DNA of 64,000 nucleotides from Sporosalibacterium faouarense (GTDB lineage Bacteria > Bacillota > Clostridia > Tissierellales > VENL01): contig NZ_JAETGO010000030.1 in NCBI RefSeq assembly GCF_016765695.1, positions 1 to 64,000 of the forward strand, written 5' to 3'. Both the position numbers and the translations under genes were made by a program. The notes beneath the pieces were generated by a model, which searched no databases, was not told the DNA's origin, and saw only the letters and a program-made list of their open reading frames with translations. Positions 17,844 to 26,815 of this stretch are shown one piece after another. The stretch's first letter is position 1. Each line of letters opens with the position of its first letter.

Positions 17844-18896
17844 ATGGTGAGTTACTTAAAGAAAAAAAATAAATGGATAGTATCCATATCATTTCTTATA
17901 ATTTTTTTAGTTGTGAGTATAGCAGTATTTGTGACTATTGGTTCAGCAAGTATTACAGTACTCGATACAGTTAAAATTATAATATCAAAGATTCCAGTTT
18001 TGAAGAATCTAGTAGACATAAATGATTTACCTAGATCTTCAGCAGTAATAGTATTGAATATAAGGATACCTAGGGTTTTACTTGGAGTGTTAGTTGGAGC
18101 AGCTCTATCTACTGTAGGGGCTGCTTTTCAAGGTATGTTTAAGAACCCTATGGCAGATCCCTATGTTATTGGGATTTCGTCAGGGGCTGCATTAGGAGCT
18201 ACATTAGCTATAATTGGAAACGTGAGCTTTTTAATTTTAGGTATATCAGAGACTTCTCTTGGAGCATTTATTGGAGCTATAACTTCGACTTTTGTTGTAT
18301 ATATGATTTCTAGAGTAAAAAACAAAATTCCTGTTACTGTATTATTACTCTCAGGAATTGCAATAGGACAGTTCTTCACAGCCATAATGTCCTTTATTAT
18401 GGTTATTCATAGTAATGATTTAGATAAAATAATATACTGGACCTTGGGAAGTTTTTCAGGGAAAGGATGGGACCAGCTTATTTCTGTAGCTGTTCCAATT
18501 ATTATATCAATAGTTGTACTCAATTTTTTTGCTAGAGATTTGAATGCTATGTTAACAGGAGAAGAAACTGCTCAGAATTTAGGCATTGAAGTAGAAAAGG
18601 TAAAACTAATAATATTAATTATAGGAGCATTTCTTACGGCAATGGCTGTTTCTGTAAGTGGGATAATCGGATTTGTTGGACTAATTATTCCCCATATTGT
18701 TAGATTAATTGTAGGATCTGACCATAGAATTTTAATGCCAGCGTCAGCAATGGTTGGTGGAATCTTTATGATATTTGCAGATACTTTAGCAAGAACTATG
18801 ATTTCTCCCACTGAAATACCCGTTGGTATTATAACAGCAATGTTTGGAGGTCCTTTCTTTATCTATTTATTAAGAAAAAAGAGAAAAAGTATTTAA
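17844..18896 (+). CDS. FecCD family ABC transporter permease
   Basis: A 350-residue membrane protein of the BtuC/FecCD family with about nine or ten membrane segments, forming the channel for iron-chelate or cobalamin import. Family motifs include NIRIPRVLLGVLVGAALSTVG, FQGMFKNPMADPYVIGISSGAALGA, the ATPase-contact helix AQNLGIEVEKVK, and the GIIGFVGLIIPHIVRLIVG segment. The ribosome site is weak (AAGAGCTGAG). No gene for the required ATPase follows: the next feature is a terminator and a MoxR operon. The partner ATPase must come from elsewhere or be missing. Confidence 0.9.
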   Translation: MVSYLKKKNKWIVSISFLIIFLVVSIAVFVTIGSASITVLDTVKIIISKIPVLKNLVDINDLPRSSAVIVLNIRIPRVLLGVLVGAALSTVGAAFQGMFKNPMADPYVIGISSGAALGATLAIIGNVSFLILGISETSLGAFIGAITSTFVVYMISRVKNKIPVTVLLLSGIAIGQFFTAIMSFIMVIHSNDLDKIIYWTLGSFSGKGWDQLISVAVPIIISIVVLNFFARDLNAMLTGEETAQNLGIEVEKVKLIILIIGAFLTAMAVSVSGIIGFVGLIIPHIVRLIVGSDHRILMPASAMVGGIFMIFADTLARTMISPTEIPVGIITAMFGGPFFIYLLRKKRKSI

Positions 18897-18932
18897 AAAG
18901 TGATGGATATTTTATTTCATTACTTTTTTTTT
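18895..18932 (+). terminator. Intrinsic terminator after the permease gene
   Basis: AAAAAGTGATG pairs with CATTACTTTTT around a 12-base loop, followed by a T9 run. It begins within the stop codon. Confidence 0.85.
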
Positions 18933-19132
18933 ATAAAAAACACCATTGATTGTTGTAATTCACAGATTCTTGGAGAATGTTAAAAAAAGTTATTATTTAA
19001 AACGTTCAATGTTACGTAAAGTTAATAAAATTCGGAAGGTAAATCTAATAAATATATAGAAATGGATAATAAAGAATATTTTGAAAATTTAAAAAATTAA
19101 CCAAACAAAAAGTATATTGGGGAGGAATATTT

Positions 19133-20074
19133 ATGAAAGAAAATGTGAGGGTGTTATTAGATAGTATTAATAAGGTCATAGTAGGAAAGGAAGAAACTAT
19201 AAAAAAAATACTTGTTTGTCTATTAAGTAGGGGACATATACTGTTAGAAGATGTCCCTGGAGTAGGAAAGACTACAATTGTTAATACTCTAGCAAAATCC
19301 CTTAATATGTCTTTTAATAGGATACAATTCACTCCAGACTTACTGCCATCAGACGTTACAGGAATATCAATATTTAATCAGCAATCAAATGTATTCGAAT
19401 TTAAAAAAGGTCCTATCTACAATAACGTTGTTTTAGCTGATGAAATAAATAGAACCTCACCTAAAACCCAGTCAAGTTTATTAGAAGTAATGCAAGAAGG
19501 GCAATTAACTGTGGATGGAGTAACTTATATTCTACCCAAACCTTTTATAGTATTGGCAACTCAAAATCCAATCGAATATGAAGGTACATTTCCACTACCT
19601 GAAGCACAGCTAGATAGATTTATGATGAAAATATCCATAGGATATCCAGATAGACTTAGTGAGAAGGAAATAATAAGGCGTTTTAGCAGTAACAATCCTT
19701 TAGAAACAATTGAATCGGTTTTGAAATCTGAAGACATTATAAATATGCAAAAAGAAGTAGATAAAATCCATGTTGATTCTTCTATTGAAGACTATATTGT
19801 TGATATAATTACTAAAACAAGAAAAGATAAAAATGTAAGATTAGGGGTAAGTCCTAGAGGTGGTATAGCTTTATATAGAGCAGCTAAGGCTTTTGCTTAT
19901 ATAAGTGACAGAAGTTACGTATTACCCGACGATATAAAAAATTTAGCAGAAGAGGTATTATCCCATAGGATAATCTTAAGACCAGAATCTAAGGTTCAAG
20001 GAGCCACCGAAAAAGATACACTAAATAGTATATTAGAAACTACTAAAGTTCCAGTGGTGAAAGGGAATGAATAA
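19133..20074 (+). CDS. MoxR family AAA+ ATPase
   Basis: A 313-residue MoxR-type AAA+ chaperone-like ATPase. Walker A is VPGVGKTT (42-49), Walker B is VVLADEINRTSPKTQ, sensor 1 is VLATQNPIEYEGTFPLPEAQLDRF, and sensor 2 is VRLGVSPRGGIALYRAAKA. MoxR proteins help mature or insert partners; paired DUF58 genes are their usual companions. GGGGAGG lies about 9 bases before the ATG. It overlaps the DUF58 gene by 8 bases, so it is the first gene of a three-gene operon. Confidence 0.93.
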   Translation: MKENVRVLLDSINKVIVGKEETIKKILVCLLSRGHILLEDVPGVGKTTIVNTLAKSLNMSFNRIQFTPDLLPSDVTGISIFNQQSNVFEFKKGPIYNNVVLADEINRTSPKTQSSLLEVMQEGQLTVDGVTYILPKPFIVLATQNPIEYEGTFPLPEAQLDRFMMKISIGYPDRLSEKEIIRRFSSNNPLETIESVLKSEDIINMQKEVDKIHVDSSIEDYIVDIITKTRKDKNVRLGVSPRGGIALYRAAKAFAYISDRSYVLPDDIKNLAEEVLSHRIILRPESKVQGATEKDTLNSILETTKVPVVKGNE

Positions 20075-21251
20075 AAGGTTAATTTTGAGTATTATATTTT
20101 TAATCGTTTTAATCTTATTTGCTTTACTAGTTGGTGGCAGTTTTCCATACCTTTTACTTTTTTTAGTAGTATTTATATATGGATATTCGATTTTATCCCA
20201 TAGAAAAATAAAAAAAGATTTAATAGCAGTTTTTTGGTCAGATAAAGACTTGGTAGAAAAAGGAGATATAGTTGAAATCAATTATAAACTATACAATAGT
20301 TCCTTATTACCACTTGTTTATGCAGAGGTTAATGATAACATTTCAGAAAGACTTAATAATCAAGAGAGAAAAACAAATGTTTATTTTATGACTCCATTTG
20401 ATACTATTAATATTATTAGAAAAATAAAATGTCAACATAGAGGGATTTATGATGTAGGTAAATTGGAAGTTGTAACAGGTGATATATTTGGATTGAAAGA
20501 TACTAAATTACTAATTAAAGACCCTCTAGACTTAACCGTATATCCTAAGGTATATAATTTGAAGCAATTTAATATTTCTGGCAGTGAGTCCTTTGGTTCA
20601 GTAACTACAACTCAAAAATTTAATGAAGATTATTCAAGTATAAAGAATATTAGAAAATATCAGCAGGGTGATAGTATTAAGAGAGTTAACTGGAAGGTAA
20701 CTGCAAGAAAAGGAGAATTGTTTGTCAAAAATTATGATGTATCTACAAATGTAGAGCTACAATTATTTATGGATTTTCAATCTGACAAGTATAGTAAAGA
20801 CTTTGATGGATTAATAGAAGAAAAAATAGTGGAATGTGCAATTAGTATAGTGCGATATGCTCTCTATAGAAAGGTAAGCACAAACTTTGTGACCTATACT
20901 CATAAGAAAATTGAACTAAGAGGAAAAGATATCGTATCCTTTAGAAAGTTTTTGGAACTAAGTGCTAGAATTAGGCCTACCAATAATATAAATCTAGGAG
21001 ATATTATAGTTAATGAGTCGAGAACATTTTCTCCTGTCACCACTGTAATTATTGTCACACCGAAGGTAGAAAAGAAGCTTATATCATCCATATTAATTCT
21101 TAAGAAAATGGGATATAACATAATGCTCATTCTAGCAAATGATTTTCAAAAGAATAAAAGCTTAGAAAAAGATATAAATATACTTGAGAAATCAGGTGTA
21201 GATATTTATAAAGTAGATCTTGAAGATGATATTAGGTATGCATTGGGGTGA
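20067..21251 (+). CDS. DUF58 domain protein
   Basis: A 394-residue protein with two N-terminal membrane segments (about 5-45), an immunoglobulin-like middle, and the DUF58 signature IRKYQQGDSIKRVNWKVTARKG followed by a degenerate von Willebrand A-type fold (LQLFMDFQSDKY). Such proteins are the standard partner of MoxR and transglutaminase-like membrane proteins; their exact task is unknown. The ATG overlaps the end of moxR by 8 bases; the next gene begins 4 bases after its stop. Confidence 0.9.
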   Translation: MNKRLILSIIFLIVLILFALLVGGSFPYLLLFLVVFIYGYSILSHRKIKKDLIAVFWSDKDLVEKGDIVEINYKLYNSSLLPLVYAEVNDNISERLNNQERKTNVYFMTPFDTINIIRKIKCQHRGIYDVGKLEVVTGDIFGLKDTKLLIKDPLDLTVYPKVYNLKQFNISGSESFGSVTTTQKFNEDYSSIKNIRKYQQGDSIKRVNWKVTARKGELFVKNYDVSTNVELQLFMDFQSDKYSKDFDGLIEEKIVECAISIVRYALYRKVSTNFVTYTHKKIELRGKDIVSFRKFLELSARIRPTNNINLGDIIVNESRTFSPVTTVIIVTPKVEKKLISSILILKKMGYNIMLILANDFQKNKSLEKDINILEKSGVDIYKVDLEDDIRYALG

Positions 21252-21255
21252 TTAG

Positions 21256-23529
21256 ATGAAAGCTAAAAATTGGTTTTTAAAAATTTCTTATAGAGGATTA
21301 ATTAATGTACTAGTAAACTATTTTTTTATTATGCTTTTTATAAACGCTTTAGATTTAGAAGTGGATTTCAATTTAATATTAATAATTATTTGCGTATCAA
21401 TATTATCAATAAGCTTTTGGAGAGTAGTATTTAGAAAGCCTCTGATTTTAATTATTATTTTTGTAATTGCATTAATTGTATTAGCATATATGAATTTTTA
21501 TCAGTATGAGCTATATTTAGAGTTATTAGAGAAATTCGATGACTTTGTTACTTGGTCCTATAGGTTTATTGCAGGGCTAACATTCTTGCACAAATTATTT
21601 TTTAATATCCTGTTGAGTGTAGCTATTTTTATATTATCACTATTTACAAGTGCTCTAACCTATAAACAAAAAGGAGTTTATATATTACTTTTTCTAGGGA
21701 CACTCATATTTGTAGTTAGATGGTTTCAATTTTCTGACATAGCTATAGTCTATGGAATATTCTATATAGGATTCGTACTGATGCTATTGGCTTTTAATAT
21801 ATATATTAGTAAAGAAAAGCATTGGGAAGAAGACGGAAAGATAATAAAAACAAATATTATTAGAAACTGGATAATATATTCTACAATAGTTTGTATTCTA
21901 ATTGTATTTATAGCTGCAGCAATACCTAAAAACTTCAGTCCAATAACATGGAGATGGCTAGATGATAAGCTTCAGGGAAGATTTGATCATTTTGCAAATT
22001 GGAGGAACTCTAGAAAAACATCATTTAGTTATGGAAATAAAATGAAATTTGATTTAACACTAACTGATTTCCAAGGAGAATATAAAAGACTTGGGGGTCC
22101 TGTTAATCAAAAGGACATATTAATAATGACTGTAAAGAGTGACGAGCCGTTATATTTAAAAGGAAGAGTTAAAGATTTTTATACCGGCTCTTATTGGAAA
22201 TCAAGTGACAGCTCATATAAACAAGAGTTAAAAGGTATAGCAAATAGTTCCTATGATAAGAATATTTTAGGTAAAGAGATTAGATATACAATTACACATA
22301 AGAATATTGTAACATCTTCATTATTCAATGCTTATATTCCAAAAACCTTTAATTTAGCTAGTAGTTATTATTATTTAACAAAGGAGAATGAAGCTTTTAC
22401 TGATCAGTTAGTATTGAAAGACAAATCATATACTGTGACATCAGTAAAACCATATATTTATCCAAAATCTTTAGATTATTCCATGTATATTCCAAAGAAA
22501 GATTTTGAGAAATATTTGCAGTTACCAACATCTATCCCTTCTAGTGTTGATGATATAGCTTATAAATTAACTAGAGGATTAACTAATGATTATGTGAAAG
22601 CTGTAGCAATAAAGACCTATCTTAGAAATAATTTTGAGTACACTTTACAACCACCTGAGACACCCTATAATAAAGATTTTGTAGATTATTTTCTAAATGA
22701 TTTAAAAAGGGGATATTGTACCTATTTTGCATCCTCTATGGTTGTTCTTGCTCGTTCAGCTGGTATTCCTGCTAGATATGTGGAAGGGTTTAAAGCATCA
22801 AATGAAAATGTAAATGAGGATGGACAATATCTAGTCTATAGTAGCAATGCCCATGCTTGGGCAGAAGTATATATTGAAGGCAATGGATGGATGATATTTG
22901 AAGCTACACCTAGATATTCCAATGTATCATATGAAGAAAAGGAAATAGAAAATGAAGAGGAAGCAATTGATGGAGAAATTGATACTGATTTGGATGCAAT
23001 TGATAGGAACTTACAAGATATGATGGAACCTGCTATGGAAGAAGAATTACTTATCGAAGGAGAACTATTACAACAAGAGGAAGAATCAAAAGGCATAATA
23101 TTATTTAAAATAATTATGTATATAATAATAACAGTATTAGCATTAGTTCTTCTTAAAACTTTAATTAATATTTTTAAAATCAAAAAGCTATTTAGAAGAG
23201 TTAATAATAAAGAAGACAGAGATAAGATATTAGATTATTATAAGTATATTGTGAATCTTTTAGATAAGGTGGATAAAGGGAAAAATGAGTATGAGACAAC
23301 AATTGAGTATAGTAGTAGATTAAAGCTAGACGTTTGGGAAGTGGATTATAAATTTAATGAAGTAACAGATATTTTTAATAAAGCTAGATACAGTGAAGAG
23401 GAGATTTTAAAGAATGAAGTAAATCAAGTAATAGGATATTACTATAAGACGGAAAACAAGATAAAAAATAATCTGGGCCGTATTAAATTCTTCTTATACA
23501 AATACTTTCTAATGGAGATATACAAGTGA
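21256..23529 (+). CDS. TgpA-type membrane transglutaminase-like protein
   Basis: A 757-residue membrane protein. About six or seven N-terminal membrane segments (15-225) are followed by an extracellular part with a transglutaminase-like core: Cys in LKRGYCTYFASSMVVLARS, His in YSSNAHAWAEVYIEG and Asp/Glu in MIFEATP (family triad Cys-His-Asp; here the third position reads FEATP). A highly acidic linker, one more membrane segment (about 615-637) and a cytoplasmic DUF4129-like tail end the protein. TgpA proteins are thought to act on the cell envelope. Third gene of the MoxR-DUF58 operon. Confidence 0.88.
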   Translation: MKAKNWFLKISYRGLINVLVNYFFIMLFINALDLEVDFNLILIIICVSILSISFWRVVFRKPLILIIIFVIALIVLAYMNFYQYELYLELLEKFDDFVTWSYRFIAGLTFLHKLFFNILLSVAIFILSLFTSALTYKQKGVYILLFLGTLIFVVRWFQFSDIAIVYGIFYIGFVLMLLAFNIYISKEKHWEEDGKIIKTNIIRNWIIYSTIVCILIVFIAAAIPKNFSPITWRWLDDKLQGRFDHFANWRNSRKTSFSYGNKMKFDLTLTDFQGEYKRLGGPVNQKDILIMTVKSDEPLYLKGRVKDFYTGSYWKSSDSSYKQELKGIANSSYDKNILGKEIRYTITHKNIVTSSLFNAYIPKTFNLASSYYYLTKENEAFTDQLVLKDKSYTVTSVKPYIYPKSLDYSMYIPKKDFEKYLQLPTSIPSSVDDIAYKLTRGLTNDYVKAVAIKTYLRNNFEYTLQPPETPYNKDFVDYFLNDLKRGYCTYFASSMVVLARSAGIPARYVEGFKASNENVNEDGQYLVYSSNAHAWAEVYIEGNGWMIFEATPRYSNVSYEEKEIENEEEAIDGEIDTDLDAIDRNLQDMMEPAMEEELLIEGELLQQEEESKGIILFKIIMYIIITVLALVLLKTLINIFKIKKLFRRVNNKEDRDKILDYYKYIVNLLDKVDKGKNEYETTIEYSSRLKLDVWEVDYKFNEVTDIFNKARYSEEEILKNEVNQVIGYYYKTENKIKNNLGRIKFFLYKYFLMEIYK

Positions 23530-23567
23530 TGAAATTCCTTAAGAGAAAATATAAAAGTATTAGTAAT

Positions 23568-23609
23568 AATAAAGCTGAAGCATGTATAAACCTATGCTTC
23601 AGCTTTATT
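23568..23609 (+). terminator. Intrinsic terminator after the MoxR operon
   Basis: AATAAAGCTGAAGCAT pairs with ATGCTTCAGCTTTATT around a ten-base loop, followed by GTTGTT. Strong stem, weak T run. Confidence 0.8.
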
Positions 23610-23722
23610 GTTGTTAGATTACGACAATGACTTTTGTATTGAATGATTGAATAATCTATTGATATAAGGGATTTAAGTGGGTATTATAGTATTGAGACAA
23701 AACTGTAAAGGTAGGTGATAAA

Positions 23723-24547
23723 ATGAACTATAAGCTTGTTGCCATAGATATGGATGGAACTTTACTTGATAGCAATAATCAAATAAGTGATAAAAATAAA
23801 AATGTATTGAAGGCCGTAAATGAAAAAGGTATTCAAGTTGTTATCTGTACTGGTCGTTTATTTGCTTCTGCAAGATATTATGCTAAGCTTCTTGGTCTAA
23901 TTACTCCAATAATTGCATGTAATGGGGCTTATGTTTGTGAATACCATAGGAATAATGTTCTATATGAAAGCGCCTTAGAATTAATTGATTACAAAAAGGT
24001 TGTAAAGGTTCTTGAGGAAAATAATATGTATTATCATTTTTATGATAATGAGAACTTCTATACTAAGGAGTTAAATTATAATTCTCTTAAATATTACAGA
24101 TGGAATGAGGATCAAAAGGCAGGAGATAGGATAAATATTGAAGTTATTGAAGATGCAATTGAATTCATTGATGAAAGAAAACCAAAAGTGTATAAGATAG
24201 TTGTTATGGATAAAGATGACAATAAACTAAATACTGTAGTTAATCAGCTAAGGGAAAACAAACATATAGAGATTGTTAGCTCTATGACCCAAAGCTTTGA
24301 TATTATGAATAAAGGAGTTTCAAAGGGAGAAGCATTGAAAATATTAACAAGAAAATTAGGTGTTGATAAAAGTGAAGTTATAGCCATAGGAGATAACTTC
24401 AATGATATTCCTATGTTTGATTTTGCGGGAAAATCTGTTGCCATGGGTAATGGAGAAGAAAAAGCAAAAAAAATAGCAGATATAATAACTGACACAAATG
24501 ACAATAATGGAGTTGCAAATGCTTTAGAAAAACTGATACTTACTTAG
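23723..24547 (+). CDS. Cof-type HAD phosphatase
   Basis: A 274-residue haloacid-dehalogenase hydrolase of the Cof (IIB) subfamily, usually dephosphorylating sugar phosphates or flavin mononucleotide. Motif I is DMDGTLLDSNN near the N-terminus, motif II is VICTGR, motif III Lys lies in SKGEALKIL, and motif IV is AIGDNFNDIPMFDFAG. The length and large cap match the subfamily. GTAGGTGATAA precedes the ATG. The substrate cannot be told from sequence. It is flanked by a terminator upstream. Confidence 0.9.
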   Translation: MNYKLVAIDMDGTLLDSNNQISDKNKNVLKAVNEKGIQVVICTGRLFASARYYAKLLGLITPIIACNGAYVCEYHRNNVLYESALELIDYKKVVKVLEENNMYYHFYDNENFYTKELNYNSLKYYRWNEDQKAGDRINIEVIEDAIEFIDERKPKVYKIVVMDKDDNKLNTVVNQLRENKHIEIVSSMTQSFDIMNKGVSKGEALKILTRKLGVDKSEVIAIGDNFNDIPMFDFAGKSVAMGNGEEKAKKIADIITDTNDNNGVANALEKLILT

Positions 24548-24669
24548 TGGATTATATTAGTAATGAATCATTAAGACATAGGAGTTATCCTGTATAAAAG
24601 AAATAGGGATAAACAATAATAGAATATAGATATTTAGTAGTATCAATTATTCTAGAAAGGATGATTTCT

Positions 24670-25599
24670 ATGAGAGAAAGAAAAGTGAAAGAACCTATTG
24701 TATCAATCTCTAAAAATGAAAGTGAAGAAAAGTCATTAATGGAGTGTTTACACAATCTTCCATTGGACAAAATTATAAAAGAAGGAGATAGAGTAGTTAT
24801 AACTCCTAATTGGGTTAAAGCTAAGCTTCCGGAAACCGCCACAGTTGTAGGGCCAAATACATTAGATACATTAATTCAAATTGTTAAGAACTATAATCCC
24901 TTAGAAATTATCATTGCTACTGGCTCAGGAGGCGATCCTACTGATAAGGTTATGAATTATGTAGGATATGATAAAGTTATTGAAAAGCATAACCTTAAGT
25001 TTGTGGATTTGAACTATGGTCCATATATTGAAATAGAATTAAATCATGAGGTTCCATCTAAAACTAAGATAAATAAATTGTTTGATGAAATGGATGTTCT
25101 TATATCTTTTACACAGTTAAAAGTACATGAAGAAGCGACAATAAGCGCGGGTATGAAGAATATAGCTTTAGGATGGCCGCCTGCTGAAATCCATGGGTTT
25201 CCTAAAAAGGACCTTGGAATTCATGAGGATTTACATAATTTTATTGTAGCAATGATGGAAAAGATACCAATTGATTTAACAATCATAAGTGCAGATAAAA
25301 CAATGGTTGGTACAGGACCATCATCAGGTAAGGCTGTAGATACTCCTGGATTAATAATAGCGGGAACTGATCCAGTGGCATGTGATACTACTGGAGCAAG
25401 GTTGTTAGGGTTTTTACCTCAAGCTGTTCATTATATATATGAATCTTATAAAAGAGGATTAGGTGAAGGAAAGCTAGAAAATGTGAGATTTAAGGGAATT
25501 TCATTAAAAGAAGCAGAAGAGATATTTAGTATAAAAGCATATAATCAAAAAGTTGTATTAGATAGTAAAGGGATAAAAGGATTTCATGGAAATCAATAA
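24670..25599 (+). CDS. DUF362 domain protein
   Basis: A 309-residue protein of the DUF362 family: VVITPNWVKA near the start, IIATGSGGDPTDKV, DVLISFTQLKVHEEATISAGMKNIALG, and the ending TPGLIIAGTDPVACDTTGARLLGF. Many DUF362 proteins carry a ferredoxin domain; this one has none. Members occur with corrinoid or iron-sulfur systems but the function is undefined. I prefer ATG 24670, 9 bases after AGAAAGG; ATG 24661 overlaps that site. Confidence 0.85.
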   Translation: MRERKVKEPIVSISKNESEEKSLMECLHNLPLDKIIKEGDRVVITPNWVKAKLPETATVVGPNTLDTLIQIVKNYNPLEIIIATGSGGDPTDKVMNYVGYDKVIEKHNLKFVDLNYGPYIEIELNHEVPSKTKINKLFDEMDVLISFTQLKVHEEATISAGMKNIALGWPPAEIHGFPKKDLGIHEDLHNFIVAMMEKIPIDLTIISADKTMVGTGPSSGKAVDTPGLIIAGTDPVACDTTGARLLGFLPQAVHYIYESYKRGLGEGKLENVRFKGISLKEAEEIFSIKAYNQKVVLDSKGIKGFHGNQ

Positions 25600-25703
25600 T
25601 TTACTGATTTTTTTAAAAGAATTATTAAAATGATAATATTAATATGGTATACTGTTTGAGGTGTTGCTTATGTTACTTAAAGAATGAAGAAAGGGTGTTG
25701 CGG

Positions 25704-26168
25704 ATGAATTTTGAACTAGTAGGTCCATTTTCAAAATCCAGTAAAGATATTTTTGCTCAAGTAGGAAATATTCAGATGGAAGTAGAAGATGCTTATGAAA
25801 AAAGAGAAGTAGAATTAAAGAATAATATTGGAATAGTAGTAGGGTTAACTGGATCGTTGAAGGGACAGGTTATTATAGATATTCCGTCAGAAGTTGGGAA
25901 AAAAATTGCTTCTAATATGATGGGTGGTATGCCTATAGCAACCCTAGATGATATTGCAAAAAGCGCCATATGCGAAATGGGTAATATGATAATGGGTAGT
26001 GCAGCTACTAACTTATATGATTTAGGATTAACAATTGATATCACTCCACCTAGTATTATTTCAGGTAGAGAAATCAAAATGAAAACAGTCGAAGATCAAG
26101 TGCTGTGCATACCCTTTAAGAGTGAGGAAGATATTATAGAAATTAATATTTCTGTTAAGGAAAAATAA
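25704..26168 (+). CDS. cheX: CheX-type chemotaxis phosphatase
   Basis: A 154-residue CheC/CheX/FliY-family protein. The helix AICEMGNMIMGSAATNL carries the Glu-x-x-Asn phosphatase motif, and GQVIIDIPSEVGKKIASNMMGG forms the conserved beta strand and helix. CheX removes phosphate from CheY to end a motor signal. No other chemotaxis gene is in the window, so the organism is probably motile with its main cluster elsewhere. The start is ATG 25704, about 8 bases after AAAGGG; longer in-frame readings give an unlikely Cys-rich leader. Confidence 0.85.
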   Translation: MNFELVGPFSKSSKDIFAQVGNIQMEVEDAYEKREVELKNNIGIVVGLTGSLKGQVIIDIPSEVGKKIASNMMGGMPIATLDDIAKSAICEMGNMIMGSAATNLYDLGLTIDITPPSIISGREIKMKTVEDQVLCIPFKSEEDIIEINISVKEK

Positions 26169-26193
26169 GTATAATTTAAAAAGAGGTGATATT

Positions 26194-26664
26194 TTGGGAA
26201 TTAATATTGTTCTTGTAGAACCTGAAATCCCACAGAATACTGGAAATATAGCAAGAACCTGTGCAGCAACTGGTTCTTCATTACATTTAGTTAAACCTTT
26301 GGGATTCTCTGTAAATAGTAAGTATTTAAAGCGAGCAGGATTAGATTATTGGGATTTACTTGATATTAGTTATTATGATTCCTTCGAGGAATTAGTTTCA
26401 AAGTATCCTAATAGCAAATTCTTTTATTCAACGACAAAGGCCAGAAATACATATACGGATATGAAATTTGAAGATGATTGTTTCCTTGTCTTTGGAAAGG
26501 AAACAGCTGGATTACCTGAAGAGCTACTTAATGCCAACAAAGAAACAGCAATGAGAATTCCAATGATTCAAAATAAGGATGCTAGATCATTGAATTTATC
26601 AAATGCTGTTGCGATAATAGCTTACGAAGCATTAAGGCAAATTGGATTTACCAACCTTGTGTAG
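26194..26664 (+). CDS. trmL: tRNA (cytidine(34)-2'-O)-methyltransferase
   Basis: A SpoU-class (knotted) methyltransferase of 156 residues that 2'-O-methylates the wobble base of leucine tRNAs using SAM. Motif 1 is PEIPQNTGNIARTCAATG, motif 2 is VFGKETAGLPEELL and motif 3 is IPMIQNKDARSLNLSNAVAI. The TTG start at 26194 is supported by AAGAGGTGAT ending 3 bases upstream. It follows cheX by 25 bases and is probably cotranscribed with it. Confidence 0.93.
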   Translation: MGINIVLVEPEIPQNTGNIARTCAATGSSLHLVKPLGFSVNSKYLKRAGLDYWDLLDISYYDSFEELVSKYPNSKFFYSTTKARNTYTDMKFEDDCFLVFGKETAGLPEELLNANKETAMRIPMIQNKDARSLNLSNAVAIIAYEALRQIGFTNLV

Positions 26665-26676
26665 TTTTACCTAAAA

Positions 26677-26733
26677 TTAACATAAACTTAATGAAAAAAA
26701 TGATATCTTAACATATTTAACATAGATTTAACA
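26677..26733 (+). promoter_or_regulatory. PhoP-box-like TTAACA repeats
   Basis: TTAACA at 26677, TTAATG at 26688, then TTAACA at 26708, 26717 and 26728. Two pairs (26677/26688 and 26717/26728) are 11 bases apart, the spacing of PhoP half-sites (TTAACA-like) known from Bacillus. They lie 80-140 bases before a Na/Pi transporter gene, which fits phosphate-starvation control. Inference by eye; no PhoP is in the window. Confidence 0.45.
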
Positions 26734-26815
26734 CAAACATAAAGGTAATGTTGTAACATAATAAATGGACGAGCTGGTATAGCAGAAAGATAAAAAGATA
26801 TGAGGAGGATTTATA

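Noticed and set aside
25658-25687. Five-codon minicistron (MLLKE) after GAGGTG before cheX
   Set aside because: Too short to judge; any upstream-peptide role is speculation.
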